Notes: generated by a model not told the origin, from the letters alone. Positions 51,950 to 61,999 are shown, counted from the first letter of the stretch. The stretch: DNA of 64,000 nucleotides from Cohaesibacter celericrescens (GCF_002866925.1 NZ_PKUQ01000055.1:124001-188000), one strand, 5' to 3'. Program-made: numbers and translations.

Positions 51950-53791
51950 CTAGTGCAAGGTTTCTTTTGAATTGGGCACCCACGCAGGGTTGATGTGACC
52001 CAGTGTCTGCCCGAGCAGATCGCCAACAGAGCGGGAAGCATCCAACTCGATCCAGTTGGTCCAATCCCTGTCTATTCCTTGAGAACCCAAGATCGGGTCT
52101 ATTGTCCGGTGCGTTTGGATTGCGCGCTTGCTGCGATCCATAGGAAGCTCTGCTTGCAACTCCAGATCGAGGTGATCTGATCGCGCAGGGCTTCTATCAA
52201 CGGGGCGATTGTCATGGAGGGGATCATACAAATGAAACGCAACAACGCGGAGTGTCGAGCCTTCTTCTTGGGCAAGCTGGGTCAGGTTTTGGCGACTGAT
52301 CGGGCTATCGAAGCGACCTTCTAACACGACCGAATAACCCGCAGCGATGGCCATTCTGGCTTTGTCGGCAATTCTGCGGTAGGCGAGCCTCCAAATTGAT
52401 GGCCGATTGGCCGACGGTGTCAGGTCAGCCTCCTTTGATACTTCGTGCAGGGCTAATATTTCTTGATAGACGGATAGGTAAAGAGCCCCTGGCATGCGAC
52501 CCGTTTCCGGGGCCAACAGGCGTGCTAAGTGAGATCGATTGGAATGGCTACTGCCGCCAATCACAATGAGTATAGCTTCGTCCTGAAGCAGGCTTTCGCG
52601 CGCGGTCTTGATATAGCCCCTCAGTGCGGCCGTCTTGCCGCAGGCTTCATCTTTACGGCCGAAAGTGCTATCTTGATGGACCACATCAGCAGCCAGCATG
52701 CGCGCCTGTTCCATAGCGCGGACGAACAGATACAGATCCAACACCTCAAGCCCGTCAAGAGAATGGCTATCCAGCAGTTGATTGCAATAATTTGAAAAAA
52801 CCCAGTTTGCCTGGCGATTGAGACCGCGTGACCAGAATTCTCCAATCAGGGAGCCAAGGTCATATAATGGATCGCCCACCCATTCCCGCACATCGACGTT
52901 ATTACAGCTCACTTGTGGGTTCACCAGCCGCAGCCCGTCTGGCAGCTCAACGACATTGCCAAGCCCGACATTGCCATGGATTTGACCAATTAGGCCGCGC
53001 CGACCTCGCGTTTCAAACACCGATCGCGCGCGCTCAAACTGATCTCTGGCCCGATTAAGACAGGCCCTTAATGTTGTTTGTTTGGCATAACGGTCCAGTT
53101 GTCGCACAACAGCCGCAAACCCATCAAGCATTTCATTCAGATGCAATTGCCACGATTGTCCCGGGGTATGACAATTGGTGTTCGTGCCCTTTTTGGCAAT
53201 CAAATGGCTGAGACGTTGGCACTCTGCAAAATTGGGCTGGTATAGCTCGACCTGCTTGTCATAGCTTTTAGAAAAATCATATCTGCGGAGCCTGACGAGC
53301 CAGTCGACAATCTGCGTGTTTTGACACACCGCCGAGAATGCAGAATATGTGCCTGCCTCAGATCCCTCGCTTGCGGGTTTAGGCAATTGTAAAAATTGTC
53401 CCTTTGTATCAACCCGAACAGGCACCAGATCAAGATATAGATCTGGCGCGAACATTTTACCCAATCGCATTTCCAGTTGCGCCAAATGGTAGCGTCTCTC
53501 CAGACTGAGAGGGTCAGTCTGCCCCAGAGGCAATTGTCGGTGCAATTTGTAACAAAACGGACCTGACAAAAAAAGGATATGTTGTGCCGAGTCAATCCGG
53601 TCCACCGGCTCTTTGCTGCCATAACTATTGGCGTCCGCTAAAAAGGCTAAAACAGCGTTCTGTGACATGTGCGAAAAAGAAGCTTCTGCGGCTTGGCCTG
53701 ACTGAAGCTGTCCATCTGTATCCGGGGGCGCACTGGCGGTGGCTGTCGAAACTTGGGAACGTAGAGTGTCCATTTTTCCGCTTCCGGACAT
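51950..53791 (-). CDS. APH-like kinase plus P-loop protein, both active sites degenerate
   Basis: A 613-residue protein with the arrangement of bacterial aminoglycoside-phosphotransferase/AAA fusions: HILFLSGPFCYKLHRQLPLG (the Lys82 strand) and MFAPDLYLDLVPV in the first half, an HGxxxxGN loop, then a P-loop domain. The catalytic loop reads HGNVGLGN (Asn274 for the Asp of HGDLHLGN) and the metal Asp is Asn291 (RLVNPQVS for PFDCIEF). The Walker A reads GGSSHSNRSHLA, without GxGKST. It may bind but not transfer phosphate. Starts at 53791 or 53773 are both possible. Its stop is 13 bases from the convergent Amt-like gene. Confidence 0.78.
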   Translation of the reverse strand: MSGSGKMDTLRSQVSTATASAPPDTDGQLQSGQAAEASFSHMSQNAVLAFLADANSYGSKEPVDRIDSAQHILFLSGPFCYKLHRQLPLGQTDPLSLERRYHLAQLEMRLGKMFAPDLYLDLVPVRVDTKGQFLQLPKPASEGSEAGTYSAFSAVCQNTQIVDWLVRLRRYDFSKSYDKQVELYQPNFAECQRLSHLIAKKGTNTNCHTPGQSWQLHLNEMLDGFAAVVRQLDRYAKQTTLRACLNRARDQFERARSVFETRGRRGLIGQIHGNVGLGNVVELPDGLRLVNPQVSCNNVDVREWVGDPLYDLGSLIGEFWSRGLNRQANWVFSNYCNQLLDSHSLDGLEVLDLYLFVRAMEQARMLAADVVHQDSTFGRKDEACGKTAALRGYIKTARESLLQDEAILIVIGGSSHSNRSHLARLLAPETGRMPGALYLSVYQEILALHEVSKEADLTPSANRPSIWRLAYRRIADKARMAIAAGYSVVLEGRFDSPISRQNLTQLAQEEGSTLRVVAFHLYDPLHDNRPVDRSPARSDHLDLELQAELPMDRSKRAIQTHRTIDPILGSQGIDRDWTNWIELDASRSVGDLLGQTLGHINPAWVPNSKETLH

Positions 53792-53818
53792 AGTAGATAC
53801 AAGGGGATTGTTCCTCAA

Positions 53819-54194
53819 ATCTACCGAGATGAAAAACGAATTTTCGTTTTAGAATTGACGGCGAGTTTGGCGGTCAAAAGCGCCAATTGCATTGATAGAA
53901 ATCAAGGTAAGTAGCCACCCATATGCGACACTTTACCCATGAGGGTGACTATAAAAGTTCAAAAAAAGCAATTAATTTCAAGCATTTGACTTTTAATTGC
54001 TCATATTTGAATATTAATTAGTATAATCGGCGGGACTTTGGATAGTGCAGTAAGATGTTGTCATGTTCCTAACAACCGGATGTTGATCAAATCAATTGAT
54101 CCAGATTGTAAATGATAGGTGACACCGCAACGGTTAAAGCGCATGATCTGAATTGAGGCAGGGTCCCAGTCTTAAAGTTGGAATGGAGGAAGCA
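53819..54194. other. AT-rich intergenic region
   Basis: It separates the APH/P-loop gene from a conserved hypothetical. GCAATTAA (53968) and TTAATTGC (53993) are an 8-bp inverted repeat. No gene is supported. Confidence 0.5.
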
Positions 54195-54572
54195 ATGTCC
54201 CAAGCCATTATGAAAAAGGTGCGTCTCAATTTGGCGCGTACTCATGATCATCCATATGGCAGTGCCCAACACGGGTACGAATTTGTGGCACCTCTAGATG
54301 AAGAGGGCCATATTGATGCCGAGGTCTGGAGAGCGCGCCGGTCTGAATGCCGCGTGCGACGTTTCTGGCAGGGTGAAAATGCCGAACATGGCCATCTGAT
54401 CCATCGTCCTGGGGGAAGCTGGGCTTTCACCTATGATATTGACGGCGAGGATGATGTTGAAGCAGGCTATCGCTTCGGCGTGCACGCATTCAAGATTGGT
54501 GAATATGTATCCATTAAGGATGAAGACGGAGATCTCTTCACCTTCCAAGTGGTTACGATTGAACCGGTATAA
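54195..54572 (+). CDS. Conserved alphaproteobacterial hypothetical protein
   Basis: A 125-residue acidic soluble protein: ARTHDHPYGSAQHGYEFVAPLDEEGHIDAEVWR, CRVRRFW, GHLIHRPGGSW, DDVEAGYRFGVHAFKIGEYVSIKDEDGDLFTF. I recognise the overall pattern from hypothetical proteins of Rhizobiales-type genomes but know no function. GGAGGA 5 bases before the ATG at 54195 fixes the start. It stands alone. Confidence 0.8.
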   Translation: MSQAIMKKVRLNLARTHDHPYGSAQHGYEFVAPLDEEGHIDAEVWRARRSECRVRRFWQGENAEHGHLIHRPGGSWAFTYDIDGEDDVEAGYRFGVHAFKIGEYVSIKDEDGDLFTFQVVTIEPV

Positions 54573-54935
54573 CCAGTAAAACGCTTGATACTGGCAAAAT
54601 TGTCAATGCAGCTTATTAAAATTAGCATGTAATGATGCATTTTATTGAGCAAAGTCAAAGAAAATAACAACAAAAGGGCACATCCTAGATCCGGTTGCAG
54701 CAAAGCGCCCCACAATCGCTGCAACTGAAATGCGTTTGGCATCTGAGCTATGCTTATAACGAGAGTTCGGATGGCAAAATGTAATAGAATGGGAGTGCAT
54801 GTCCCCACATTGCGCTCCCTTTTCTGTGCCCACTCACCAAAATTTTGGCAGAATGCGCCTTAAAGGGACGAACAAGGCTGTTCTCCTTGCCTGTTCGCAT
54901 CCAACCCGTCTCGACTCAAGCCGGTCTTGTTATGA
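54573..54935. other. Convergent intergenic region, no gene seen
   Basis: The region lies between two convergent stops. Nothing persuasive was found, not even a clear terminator. Confidence 0.5.
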
Positions 54936-57650
54936 TCAGATCAAGTCGGCAATCTTCTTGCTGATGTCCTTGATGGTAAAAACCATATGGACGAGATCCG
55001 GGTCATCGGGGTCCATGCGTGTTTCAAAGCCGAGGGCTTCGCACATCTGACGCATCGTCCGGTTGGAGCGTAGCACTTCGCCATCAACTTCCCTGAAACC
55101 ATCCTTTTCAGCAAATTGCAAAATCAACTTCATCAATTTCCAGCCCAGCCCGAGCCCCTTCAGGTCAGAGCGCACCATCACGGCATACTCGCCCTTCTCA
55201 TGGTTGGCATCGCCCATCAAGCGTACTGATCCGAGCATTTCACCCGTCTTTTGGTCCACCGCAATGAACGCCATAGAGCGAGCATAGTCGATCTGGGTCA
55301 GCTTGGCGATAAAGGCGTGGGACATGCTGCGCGCCGCCGAGAAAAACCGCAGACGCATATCATCATCGGTGACATGGTCAAAAAAGTCCGCAAAAAGCGC
55401 TTCATCCTCTGGTCGCATGGGCCTGATGGTGACTGTGCGTCCATCTTTCAGCTCTCGTTCCTGTTCCCATTCTTGCGGATAGGGTTTGATGGCAAAGCGC
55501 TTGTGTGGATGGCTCTTCTGCGGTGTTGGAGCAATACGGACACGCGCGTCAGCAATCATATTACCATCCGCGTGCGCCAACAACGGGTTGAAGTCCAACT
55601 CCTGCAATTCAGGAAAATCTGCCACCATCTGACTTATCTTGACCAGAATTTCGGCGATGGCCTCTTTGTTGCTTGCAGGCGTGTCGCGATAGCCTTCAAG
55701 CCGGCGGTTGACGCGCGTTTTTTCAATCATATCCCGCGCTGACAACATGTCGAGGGGAGGGAGGGCCAGAGCCTTGTCGCGAATGACCTCAACCGCAGTA
55801 CCCCCCCGTCCGAATACCATGATAGGACCGAATATATCGTCGACTGTCATGCCTGCGAGCAGTTCAACAGCGTGATGGCGCCGCATCATGGGATGCACCG
55901 TCACTCCCCGGATGTCGGCATTGGGATAGGCTTCGTGGGCGCGGGTCAAAATCTGTTGGGCTGCCGTTGCAACCGCTCCGCTATTGGACAGATTGAGTGC
56001 CACGCCACCTATATCAGACTTGTACTGAATGTCAGGGCTGTCGATTTTGACCACCGCTGCGCCGTGCTTGGCAATCAAGGGGGCGGCCAATTGCGCAGCT
56101 TCCACGGCCGTTGCCGCCGCAAATGAAGCGGCGATTGGCAGGTTATAGGCTTGCAGCAATCGAGAAACATCCACCGCATCGAGCCATTGATTGCCCGAAA
56201 CCAAAGCATTGTCGATGACAGTGCGTGCGGCTTCCAGATCAGGTTGAAAATCAGAAAGCGCCGGAGGCATACGCATCAGTTCATTCTGCGCTTCCATATG
56301 CTTGACCACATAGGAAAACCCGCGAATGGCATCCGCTGGGGTCGAAAAATGGGCAATGTCTGCATCCTCAAACATCTTCGCAACAGGGGCTCCCCCGCCC
56401 AGCCAAGCAACAAACACCGGGATATGCCGTTTGCGGCTTTTCTTTCGCGCTTCAAGCAGCTCGATCACGGCGCCAGCGGTCTCGATCGGTGACGCCAAGG
56501 CGGAAGGACAGGCCATCACCAGAATTGCGTTGGTGTGTTTGTCATCCATCAAGATATCAAGGGCTTTACTATACCGCTCTGGTCCCGCATCGTTTGCGAT
56601 ATGCACGGGATTGGAATGGGACGATGCATCGGGTAACAGGGCATTCAGCCGTTCGGTGGTTGTCTCTTCCAGAGTGGAGAGTTTCCCCCCCAGATCAATA
56701 TGGTCATCAACAGCCAACACACCAATGCCGGTGCTGTTGGTCAGAACCGTTAAATCCGGACCTTTGAGTTTGCGTATGTGGGTCAGGGTTTCGACTGCGT
56801 CAAAAAACTCGTCCAGATCATGCACTCGCAACAAACCGGCGCGGGTAAAGGCTGCGTCATAAACCGCATCGGAGCCAACCATAGAGCCGTTGCGCGAAGC
56901 AGCAATAGAAGCGCCTTCTGCATGACGTCCGGCTTTCATAAGGACAACCGGCTTGGTGCGTGCTGCGGCTCGGGCCGATGACATGAATTTACGAGCGTCC
57001 TTGATGGATTCGACATAAAGCAAGATTGCACGGGTATGCGGATCCATGGCAAAATGGTCGAGCATATCGCCAAAATCAACATCCGCTTTGTCGCCCAATG
57101 ATACAAGGCCGGAAAAGCCGATATGTTTTTGGGTTGCCCAATCGGCAACCGAGGTAACAATAGCGCCGGATTGCGAAATCAGGGCCAAGTCACCAGCCAA
57201 CCCTGGGACATGACTGAAGGATGCATTTAACCCGACTCTGGGGGACAGAATGCCAATGCAGTTCGGGCCGATGATACGCATTTTATATCGGGCAGCGATG
57301 GCTGCCAGTTGGCGTTTGAGCGAGCCATCTCCTGTGCCCAATCCTGACGTGATAACTACCACGCCACGGCAGCCCTTCTTGCCCAGCGCTTCAATTTCCC
57401 CCAAAACGGCTGAAGGTGACACAGCAACGATTGCCAAGTCTGGTTTGCCGTCGATTTCAGCAACTGACGGGTATAGAGGGAGCCCTTTGAGACTGCCCCC
57501 TTTGGGATTAACAAGGAACAGCTTTTCGCTATAGTCCCCTTCGAGCAGGTTGTCCACCAGAGCACAGCCAATGCTGCCTTTGCGGGTGGAGGCACCGACG
57601 ACTGTGACATTGCGAGGTCTGAAAAACACGTCGAGATTATAGCTGCTCAT
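54936..57650 (-). CDS. Pat-type protein acetyltransferase (NDP-forming acyl-CoA synthetase-like domain + GNAT)
   Basis: A 904-residue protein. Residues 1-460 resemble the alpha subunit of ADP-forming acetyl-CoA synthetase (VTVVGASTRKGSIG, GPNCIGI, SQSGAIVTSVADWA), about 500-720 the ATP-grasp beta subunit (SPDIQYKSDIGGVALNL, GGTAVEV), and about 745-904 a GNAT domain (IRPMRPEDEALFADF, RSDLKGLGLGWKLMKLI). The phosphohistidine of true synthetases lies in ASHTGS; here it is ASR253NGS. That loss is a known mark of Pat/PatZ lysine acetyltransferases, which modify acetyl-CoA synthetase and other proteins. The ATG at 57650 follows GAGGAT. Confidence 0.88.
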   Translation of the reverse strand: MSSYNLDVFFRPRNVTVVGASTRKGSIGCALVDNLLEGDYSEKLFLVNPKGGSLKGLPLYPSVAEIDGKPDLAIVAVSPSAVLGEIEALGKKGCRGVVVITSGLGTGDGSLKRQLAAIAARYKMRIIGPNCIGILSPRVGLNASFSHVPGLAGDLALISQSGAIVTSVADWATQKHIGFSGLVSLGDKADVDFGDMLDHFAMDPHTRAILLYVESIKDARKFMSSARAAARTKPVVLMKAGRHAEGASIAASRNGSMVGSDAVYDAAFTRAGLLRVHDLDEFFDAVETLTHIRKLKGPDLTVLTNSTGIGVLAVDDHIDLGGKLSTLEETTTERLNALLPDASSHSNPVHIANDAGPERYSKALDILMDDKHTNAILVMACPSALASPIETAGAVIELLEARKKSRKRHIPVFVAWLGGGAPVAKMFEDADIAHFSTPADAIRGFSYVVKHMEAQNELMRMPPALSDFQPDLEAARTVIDNALVSGNQWLDAVDVSRLLQAYNLPIAASFAAATAVEAAQLAAPLIAKHGAAVVKIDSPDIQYKSDIGGVALNLSNSGAVATAAQQILTRAHEAYPNADIRGVTVHPMMRRHHAVELLAGMTVDDIFGPIMVFGRGGTAVEVIRDKALALPPLDMLSARDMIEKTRVNRRLEGYRDTPASNKEAIAEILVKISQMVADFPELQELDFNPLLAHADGNMIADARVRIAPTPQKSHPHKRFAIKPYPQEWEQERELKDGRTVTIRPMRPEDEALFADFFDHVTDDDMRLRFFSAARSMSHAFIAKLTQIDYARSMAFIAVDQKTGEMLGSVRLMGDANHEKGEYAVMVRSDLKGLGLGWKLMKLILQFAEKDGFREVDGEVLRSNRTMRQMCEALGFETRMDPDDPDLVHMVFTIKDISKKIADLI

Positions 57651-57992
57651 AATATCCTCGGGGTTTTGGCTCTCTATCCAGTGGCTACCAAGTGCCTGCC
57701 ATTTGTCTGTTACGCGCATGACAGGGCGGTTGCTTTGATTCAGTAAGGAGCAAACAACACTCTGTCATTGATCCCGCACAGAATAGGCAAACGCTTCTAC
57801 CCCAATTAACAACTAATTTGGCACGCGTCTTGTCAATTAAATAAGAAGCAGTGAGACGAAATGCAGCAAGTCAGCTCTATTGCGATGTTTCAATCAAGAA
57901 AGACTTTGAAGAGAAAGCGTCAAAACCTCGACAGTCGGTCGTTTTACAACCTGAGCCAGTGGGACTTTCTTGTTTCATGTGGCTTGCAATAG

Positions 57993-58022
57993 AAAACCCG
58001 ACACGAAGTCTCGCGCCGGGTT
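57993..58022 (-). terminator. Terminator of the universal stress protein gene
   Basis: AACCCG and CGGGTT pair around a partly paired middle (CGA/TCG); on the minus strand TTTTCTATT follows, 80 bases after the Usp stop. The rest of 57651-58101 shows no gene; the Pat promoter must lie here. Confidence 0.6.
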
Positions 58023-58101
58023 GATACTATTGTCTCTCAAGTCTAGCCAAGCTGGCCAAGGACGATGCGCCGAAATAGACGTGCGCGCTTGGACCGATGT
58101 C

Positions 58102-58938
58102 CTAGTGGGCCATAATGCAGGGAACCGTCATCGCAGTCAGCATGCCGCGCGTGGCTCCACCCAGAATGAACTCACGCACTCGGCTGTGGCCATAACCACC
58201 CATAACCACCAGATCAATCTGATTGTCATGGATATGGTTGAGCAAAGCATCGGAGACACCGGATGCTGGCGCCGGGATTTTCTCCACCGATACTTTGACG
58301 CCATGGCGGGACAAATAGACAGCCAGATCAGCACCGGGGTCTCCGGGCAAATGCAGCTTTTGGGCTTCGACCATTACGACCTGCACTTCATCAGCCAGTT
58401 CAAGAATAGGCATTGCTGCATGGATCGCTCGGGCCGATGTTTTGGACCCGTCCCAAGCCACCATAACTTTCTTGCACGAGAAAGCTTCTATTCCGACGTA
58501 AGGAACCACAAGTATGGGGCGGCCGGAATCGAACAGGGCTGCTTCGATCAGATCCGTGCGCAGAGGCTCTGGGCGATCGGGATTGTCCTGCCCCACCACA
58601 ATCAGGTCACACATGCGGGTATGATTGACGAAGGTGTCTAACCCGCCCGGTGTCACATCCAACAGGCGCGTTTCATAGGTCACCGCACTACGATCAGCAT
58701 AATCGGCAAAGCGTTGCAAAGAGGACTGGGCTTTTTCTTCTGCCCGATTGCGCGCGTCAGAGATGAACTGGTCTGGCACCGGTTGCACCATCAGAGCAGG
58801 CACGATTGGCTCAATCAATGGTGAAATACCCGTGAGGTGGGCGTTCAGTTTGATCGCCAGCTCAGCCGCGATTTGTACTGGGGCGGTTGTTAGATCCGTC
58901 TCAATATCCAACAGGCAAACAATATCTTTAATGGCCAT
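58102..58938 (-). CDS. Universal stress protein, tandem Usp domains
   Basis: A 278-residue protein with two Usp domains. The second has the ATP-binding signature GGYGHSRVREFILGGATRGML and MVAWDGSKTSARAIHAAMP. The first (MAIKDIVCLLDIETD ... DLIVVGQD) is less complete. It probably binds ATP in the cytosol under stress. GAGGAGG before the ATG at 58938 is excellent. It lies upstream of the Pat-type gene on the same strand with a terminator between, so cotranscription is not assured. Confidence 0.93.
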   Translation of the reverse strand: MAIKDIVCLLDIETDLTTAPVQIAAELAIKLNAHLTGISPLIEPIVPALMVQPVPDQFISDARNRAEEKAQSSLQRFADYADRSAVTYETRLLDVTPGGLDTFVNHTRMCDLIVVGQDNPDRPEPLRTDLIEAALFDSGRPILVVPYVGIEAFSCKKVMVAWDGSKTSARAIHAAMPILELADEVQVVMVEAQKLHLPGDPGADLAVYLSRHGVKVSVEKIPAPASGVSDALLNHIHDNQIDLVVMGGYGHSRVREFILGGATRGMLTAMTVPCIMAH

Positions 58939-59382
58939 AATGTGGCCTCCTCTCCAAATTTGGTCCGATTGAACGTTGGACCCCGTTTGTCCGCAGGCTT
59001 TTTCCGCCTTCTTGTCATCCAGAATGGATTGTTCGGTTAAGAGCTGCGGACCAAGCTCCTGAATGAACTATGGCCTATGATTTTACAACCATGCTTTGAT
59101 AGGGATCAAGGCCATACGGTAAATTGCGCACCGCTGGTGTCGGCCTCATTCCCGCGTTTCTTATCGATACAGCTATATTGGCGTAATTTTATCCCGTAGA
59201 GGAGACCAGACCCCAGTTGAACAATCTTGGGGGAGCGCAACAGTGTGAATTTTAAATCGTGAGCGTTTTGACAAAAAAAGGGGCATCGCAGTGATGCCCC
59301 TTGAATTTGTTGGCCTTCAGCCTCCGGCTAGGTGACGCAAGAATTCATTTGTACCGCATATGCTTTTGGGTGGCTCTATCCT
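58939..59382. other. Intergenic region between usp and chemoreceptor genes
   Basis: It carries the usp promoter and, at 59273-59302, the terminator of the chemoreceptor. Nothing else is supported. Confidence 0.5.
59273..59302 (-). terminator. Rho-independent terminator of the second chemoreceptor gene
   Basis: AAGGGGCATC and GATGCCCCTT pair perfectly with a 5-base loop; on the minus strand TTTTTTT follows. Confidence 0.92.
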
Positions 59383-60840
59383 TTAGGCCGCGCGGACCGC
59401 CTCCAGGAACGAGGTGATCTTCCCGCGCAAGTCTGATGTTTCTTGCACCATCTCTTTTGAACTCTGCAGGACCTGCTGTGCGCTTTGGGATGTGCTAGAG
59501 ACAGACTCTGTCACTTGATCAAGGTTGGCATCAACCGACGTGGTACCCTCGGCTGCTCTCTGTACGCTGGAACTGATTTCCAACGTGGCAGACCCCTGCT
59601 GTTCAACTGCGGTTGCAATAGAAGTGGTGAAATTATTCACTTCCTGCATGGTGTTAGCGATATGCTCAATTGCCGAAACCGCATCCTTGGTAGAGTTCTG
59701 AATATCGTTGATTTGCGAGGAGATCTCTTCTGTCGCTTTGGAGGTCTGATTAGCCAATTCTTTCACCTCGGAAGCCACCACCGCGAAGCCTTTGCCCATT
59801 TCACCGGCACGTGCCGCCTCTATGGTCGCATTCAGCGCCAAGAGGTTGGTTTGTTCTGCAATGTCGCGGATAAGCGTGACAACCTGACCGATCCGTTGTG
59901 CGGCAGTGTCCAGACTAGAAACCTTTTCATTGGTCGTTTGGGCCGCGATGGATGTTTCTGTCACCACGCGTTGGGTCTCGCCTACTTGACTGGAAATCTG
60001 TTCGATCGATCGTGCGAGTTCCTCTGCTGCAGCGGCGACCATACCGACATTTTTGGTCGCGTCTGTTGACGCGACCGCAACATCCCGTGATTGTCCCAGA
60101 GTTGTATCAGCCTTGTGGCACAGCGCCTCAGAAGTAGACTGCATTGTCGTGCCATGTTTTGTCACTTGGTCAATTGCACTTGCCACGGTGGTTTGGAAGT
60201 CTGCAATCAAACCATCAATCTTGCGGCTACGTTCATTGTCGCGCTGTTGATTGGCTGTGTTTTCCTCAATTAAGGAATTAGCCTTGTTTTTGTTGTCATG
60301 GGCTTCGTTTATGGCAGATTTGGCTGTCGAAAGGGCATTGGAAAGATTGGCGGTAATCCAAATCAAGACCCCAGCCTGCAACACCAATACGCCCGCATGC
60401 ATCAGAACGCGTACGATATCAGCACCGTCCGGAAAGACAGCCGCAGGATAAGCAAAGTTCAACACCAGATGATGAACCGCAACGACAGCGGCTCCAACCA
60501 CAATTGTGCGCCAATTACACCAACCGGCCAGCACGGAAAGTGTGGCAAAGAAATACATATGCCAATCGATTTGATAGGGATGGTCCGAAAACACAAATAC
60601 GATGAGCGCAACCTGAGACGACAAAGCGATTGCGCTAAGATCTTGCGTCAGCACAGATGCCTTGGATTGCATGGCGGACACACTGGTGATGCCGGCTGCG
60701 ACCACGGCAATCGCTGCTGCGACCCAACCGCCTCCGGTTGGAAGAGTAAACGCAAAAAATGTAGCCAAGGCGGCGTTGAACCACAACAGGCCCAAGATAA
60801 ATTTCAGAAATTGAGATCTGAGAATATTAAGATCAATCAT
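59383..60840 (-). CDS. Methyl-accepting chemotaxis protein with polytopic membrane sensor
   Basis: A 485-residue chemoreceptor. Residues about 12-170 form five to six helices with little periplasmic loop but several His ([33 protein letters not shown]), so it may sense a membrane-linked or metal/haem-linked signal. There is no HAMP domain. A coiled coil follows, then the cytosolic hairpin with tip [30 protein letters not shown]. The hairpin is nearly the same as that of the receptor at 40-41.8 kb. ATG 60840; the ribosome site is weak. Confidence 0.9.
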   Translation of the reverse strand: MIDLNILRSQFLKFILGLLWFNAALATFFAFTLPTGGGWVAAAIAVVAAGITSVSAMQSKASVLTQDLSAIALSSQVALIVFVFSDHPYQIDWHMYFFATLSVLAGWCNWRTIVVGAAVVAVHHLVLNFAYPAAVFPDGADIVRVLMHAGVLVLQAGVLIWITANLSNALSTAKSAINEAHDNKNKANSLIEENTANQQRDNERSRKIDGLIADFQTTVASAIDQVTKHGTTMQSTSEALCHKADTTLGQSRDVAVASTDATKNVGMVAAAAEELARSIEQISSQVGETQRVVTETSIAAQTTNEKVSSLDTAAQRIGQVVTLIRDIAEQTNLLALNATIEAARAGEMGKGFAVVASEVKELANQTSKATEEISSQINDIQNSTKDAVSAIEHIANTMQEVNNFTTSIATAVEQQGSATLEISSSVQRAAEGTTSVDANLDQVTESVSSTSQSAQQVLQSSKEMVQETSDLRGKITSFLEAVRAA

Positions 60841-60910
60841 GACACTTTTGGCTCTTACTGGTTGTAAATTTGCACGTCATCCGCTGTGGCGTTTGACAAG
60901 GAGTTAGGAA

Positions 60911-61252
60911 CTAGGATCGATTGGCTCGAAGGAACGAACTGGGTAAGCAGGCAGAAAAAACCTCTGCGCTTCCCACATAGAAGGCCCCTGCTTGATAAAG
61001 TCGGGACACGAAGTCAGAACTTTGTGAAATGCCAATCGCGATCCATGGGTTTGTGCCCATGCCGACAAAAGATCCGTCTGCATTCGCAATCACATCCATC
61101 ACCCGATGGGGTGTGGACCAGGGTGCAACAAACACAACCACTTTGCCACCGGTGGTTCTGGGCCCGACCGCGAACAAAAACACACTGATTGTCATCATCA
61201 GGAAAAAAAGGCCCAATAGGCCATAGTGTCCTGCGCTTCGCTGTTGATCCAT
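60911..61252 (-). CDS. Conserved hypothetical single-pass membrane protein
   Basis: A 113-residue protein: one helix (YGLLGLFFLMMTISVFLFAVG) and a small alpha/beta-like domain (GKVVVFVAPWSTPHRVMDVIANADGSFVGMG, SRLYQAGAFYVGS) ending with Cys. I recognise the layout from Rhizobiales hypothetical proteins that sit with chemoreceptors. Start at 61252 (MDQQRS) is chosen; the frame is open to 61297. It lies just upstream of the chemoreceptor on the same strand (70 bases), so the two may be cotranscribed. Confidence 0.72.
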   Translation of the reverse strand: MDQQRSAGHYGLLGLFFLMMTISVFLFAVGPRTTGGKVVVFVAPWSTPHRVMDVIANADGSFVGMGTNPWIAIGISQSSDFVSRLYQAGAFYVGSAEVFSACLPSSFLRANRS

Positions 61253-61427
61253 TGTTCGCCACGTCTCTGTGCAACTGGTTTGAAACGTCATGGCCATGTG
61301 AAACCATGAAGATATCCTATCTCTCAGATTGGGCTCTTTAATGTTAACAGGGCGTAAAATTGAAGTGTAAGAAGGCCTTTTTGATGAAATATGGCCAGTT
61401 AAACTGAAGTTACCTTAGACTAAAGAT

Positions 61428-61940
61428 CTATTTATTGTGTCTAATCTTGTTCAACTTGCGCACATATTTGGCCGCCGAGCGGTAGTGGGATGATCCGGAT
61501 GCCTCGGCCCATCGGCCCAAAGTCCACTCATTCATCCAGGGAAACAGGTGTTTGGTGTATAGCGTTGCATCATCCAGCGCCTGTAAATGCGCAAGTAGAA
61601 CTTGATGCTGTTGGCGAAAATGAACAAGGGTCTCACCCCAATCAACACTGCTGGCTGCTTGGTATATTTGTGCGTTGTAGGATTTAAGCTGGTTCCACTT
61701 GTAGCCTGGAGCAGGGGTCTGAACATCTTTGCCAGCCTTTCCCTCTTCATACCAACGAAAATACAGGCCAATCCAGTGAGACCGGTGAGCGACCAAGTCA
61801 CGGATTGATATTTCTTCTTCAGGGGGCACCCAAGTGGCATCTTCTTGGCTCAATGCGCTCAACAAGAGGTCAAGTTTGTCAAACTCTTTGCACGTGGTCG
61901 CGATCAAGTCATCTTTGTTGGTGGCCGCAGGCATGAGCAT
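61428..61940 (-). CDS. ClbS/DfsB family four-helix protein
   Basis: A 170-residue protein of the ClbS/DfsB family in the DinB-like superfamily: PAATNKDDLIATTCKEFDKLDLLL, IRDLVAHRSHWIGLYFRWYEEGKAG, and PAPGYKWNQLKSYNAQIY. ClbS of E. coli protects against colibactin by cyclopropane hydrolysis; most homologues have unknown roles. The starts at 61940 and 61934 (GGGAGA upstream) are both acceptable. It is a single gene. Confidence 0.88.
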   Translation of the reverse strand: MLMPAATNKDDLIATTCKEFDKLDLLLSALSQEDATWVPPEEEISIRDLVAHRSHWIGLYFRWYEEGKAGKDVQTPAPGYKWNQLKSYNAQIYQAASSVDWGETLVHFRQQHQVLLAHLQALDDATLYTKHLFPWMNEWTLGRWAEASGSSHYRSAAKYVRKLNKIRHNK

Positions 61941-61999
61941 TCTTCTCCCTTTTGGCAGGCAAAAGAAGACTAAGCAAAAATAGCTTTAAGGGCTTTGAT

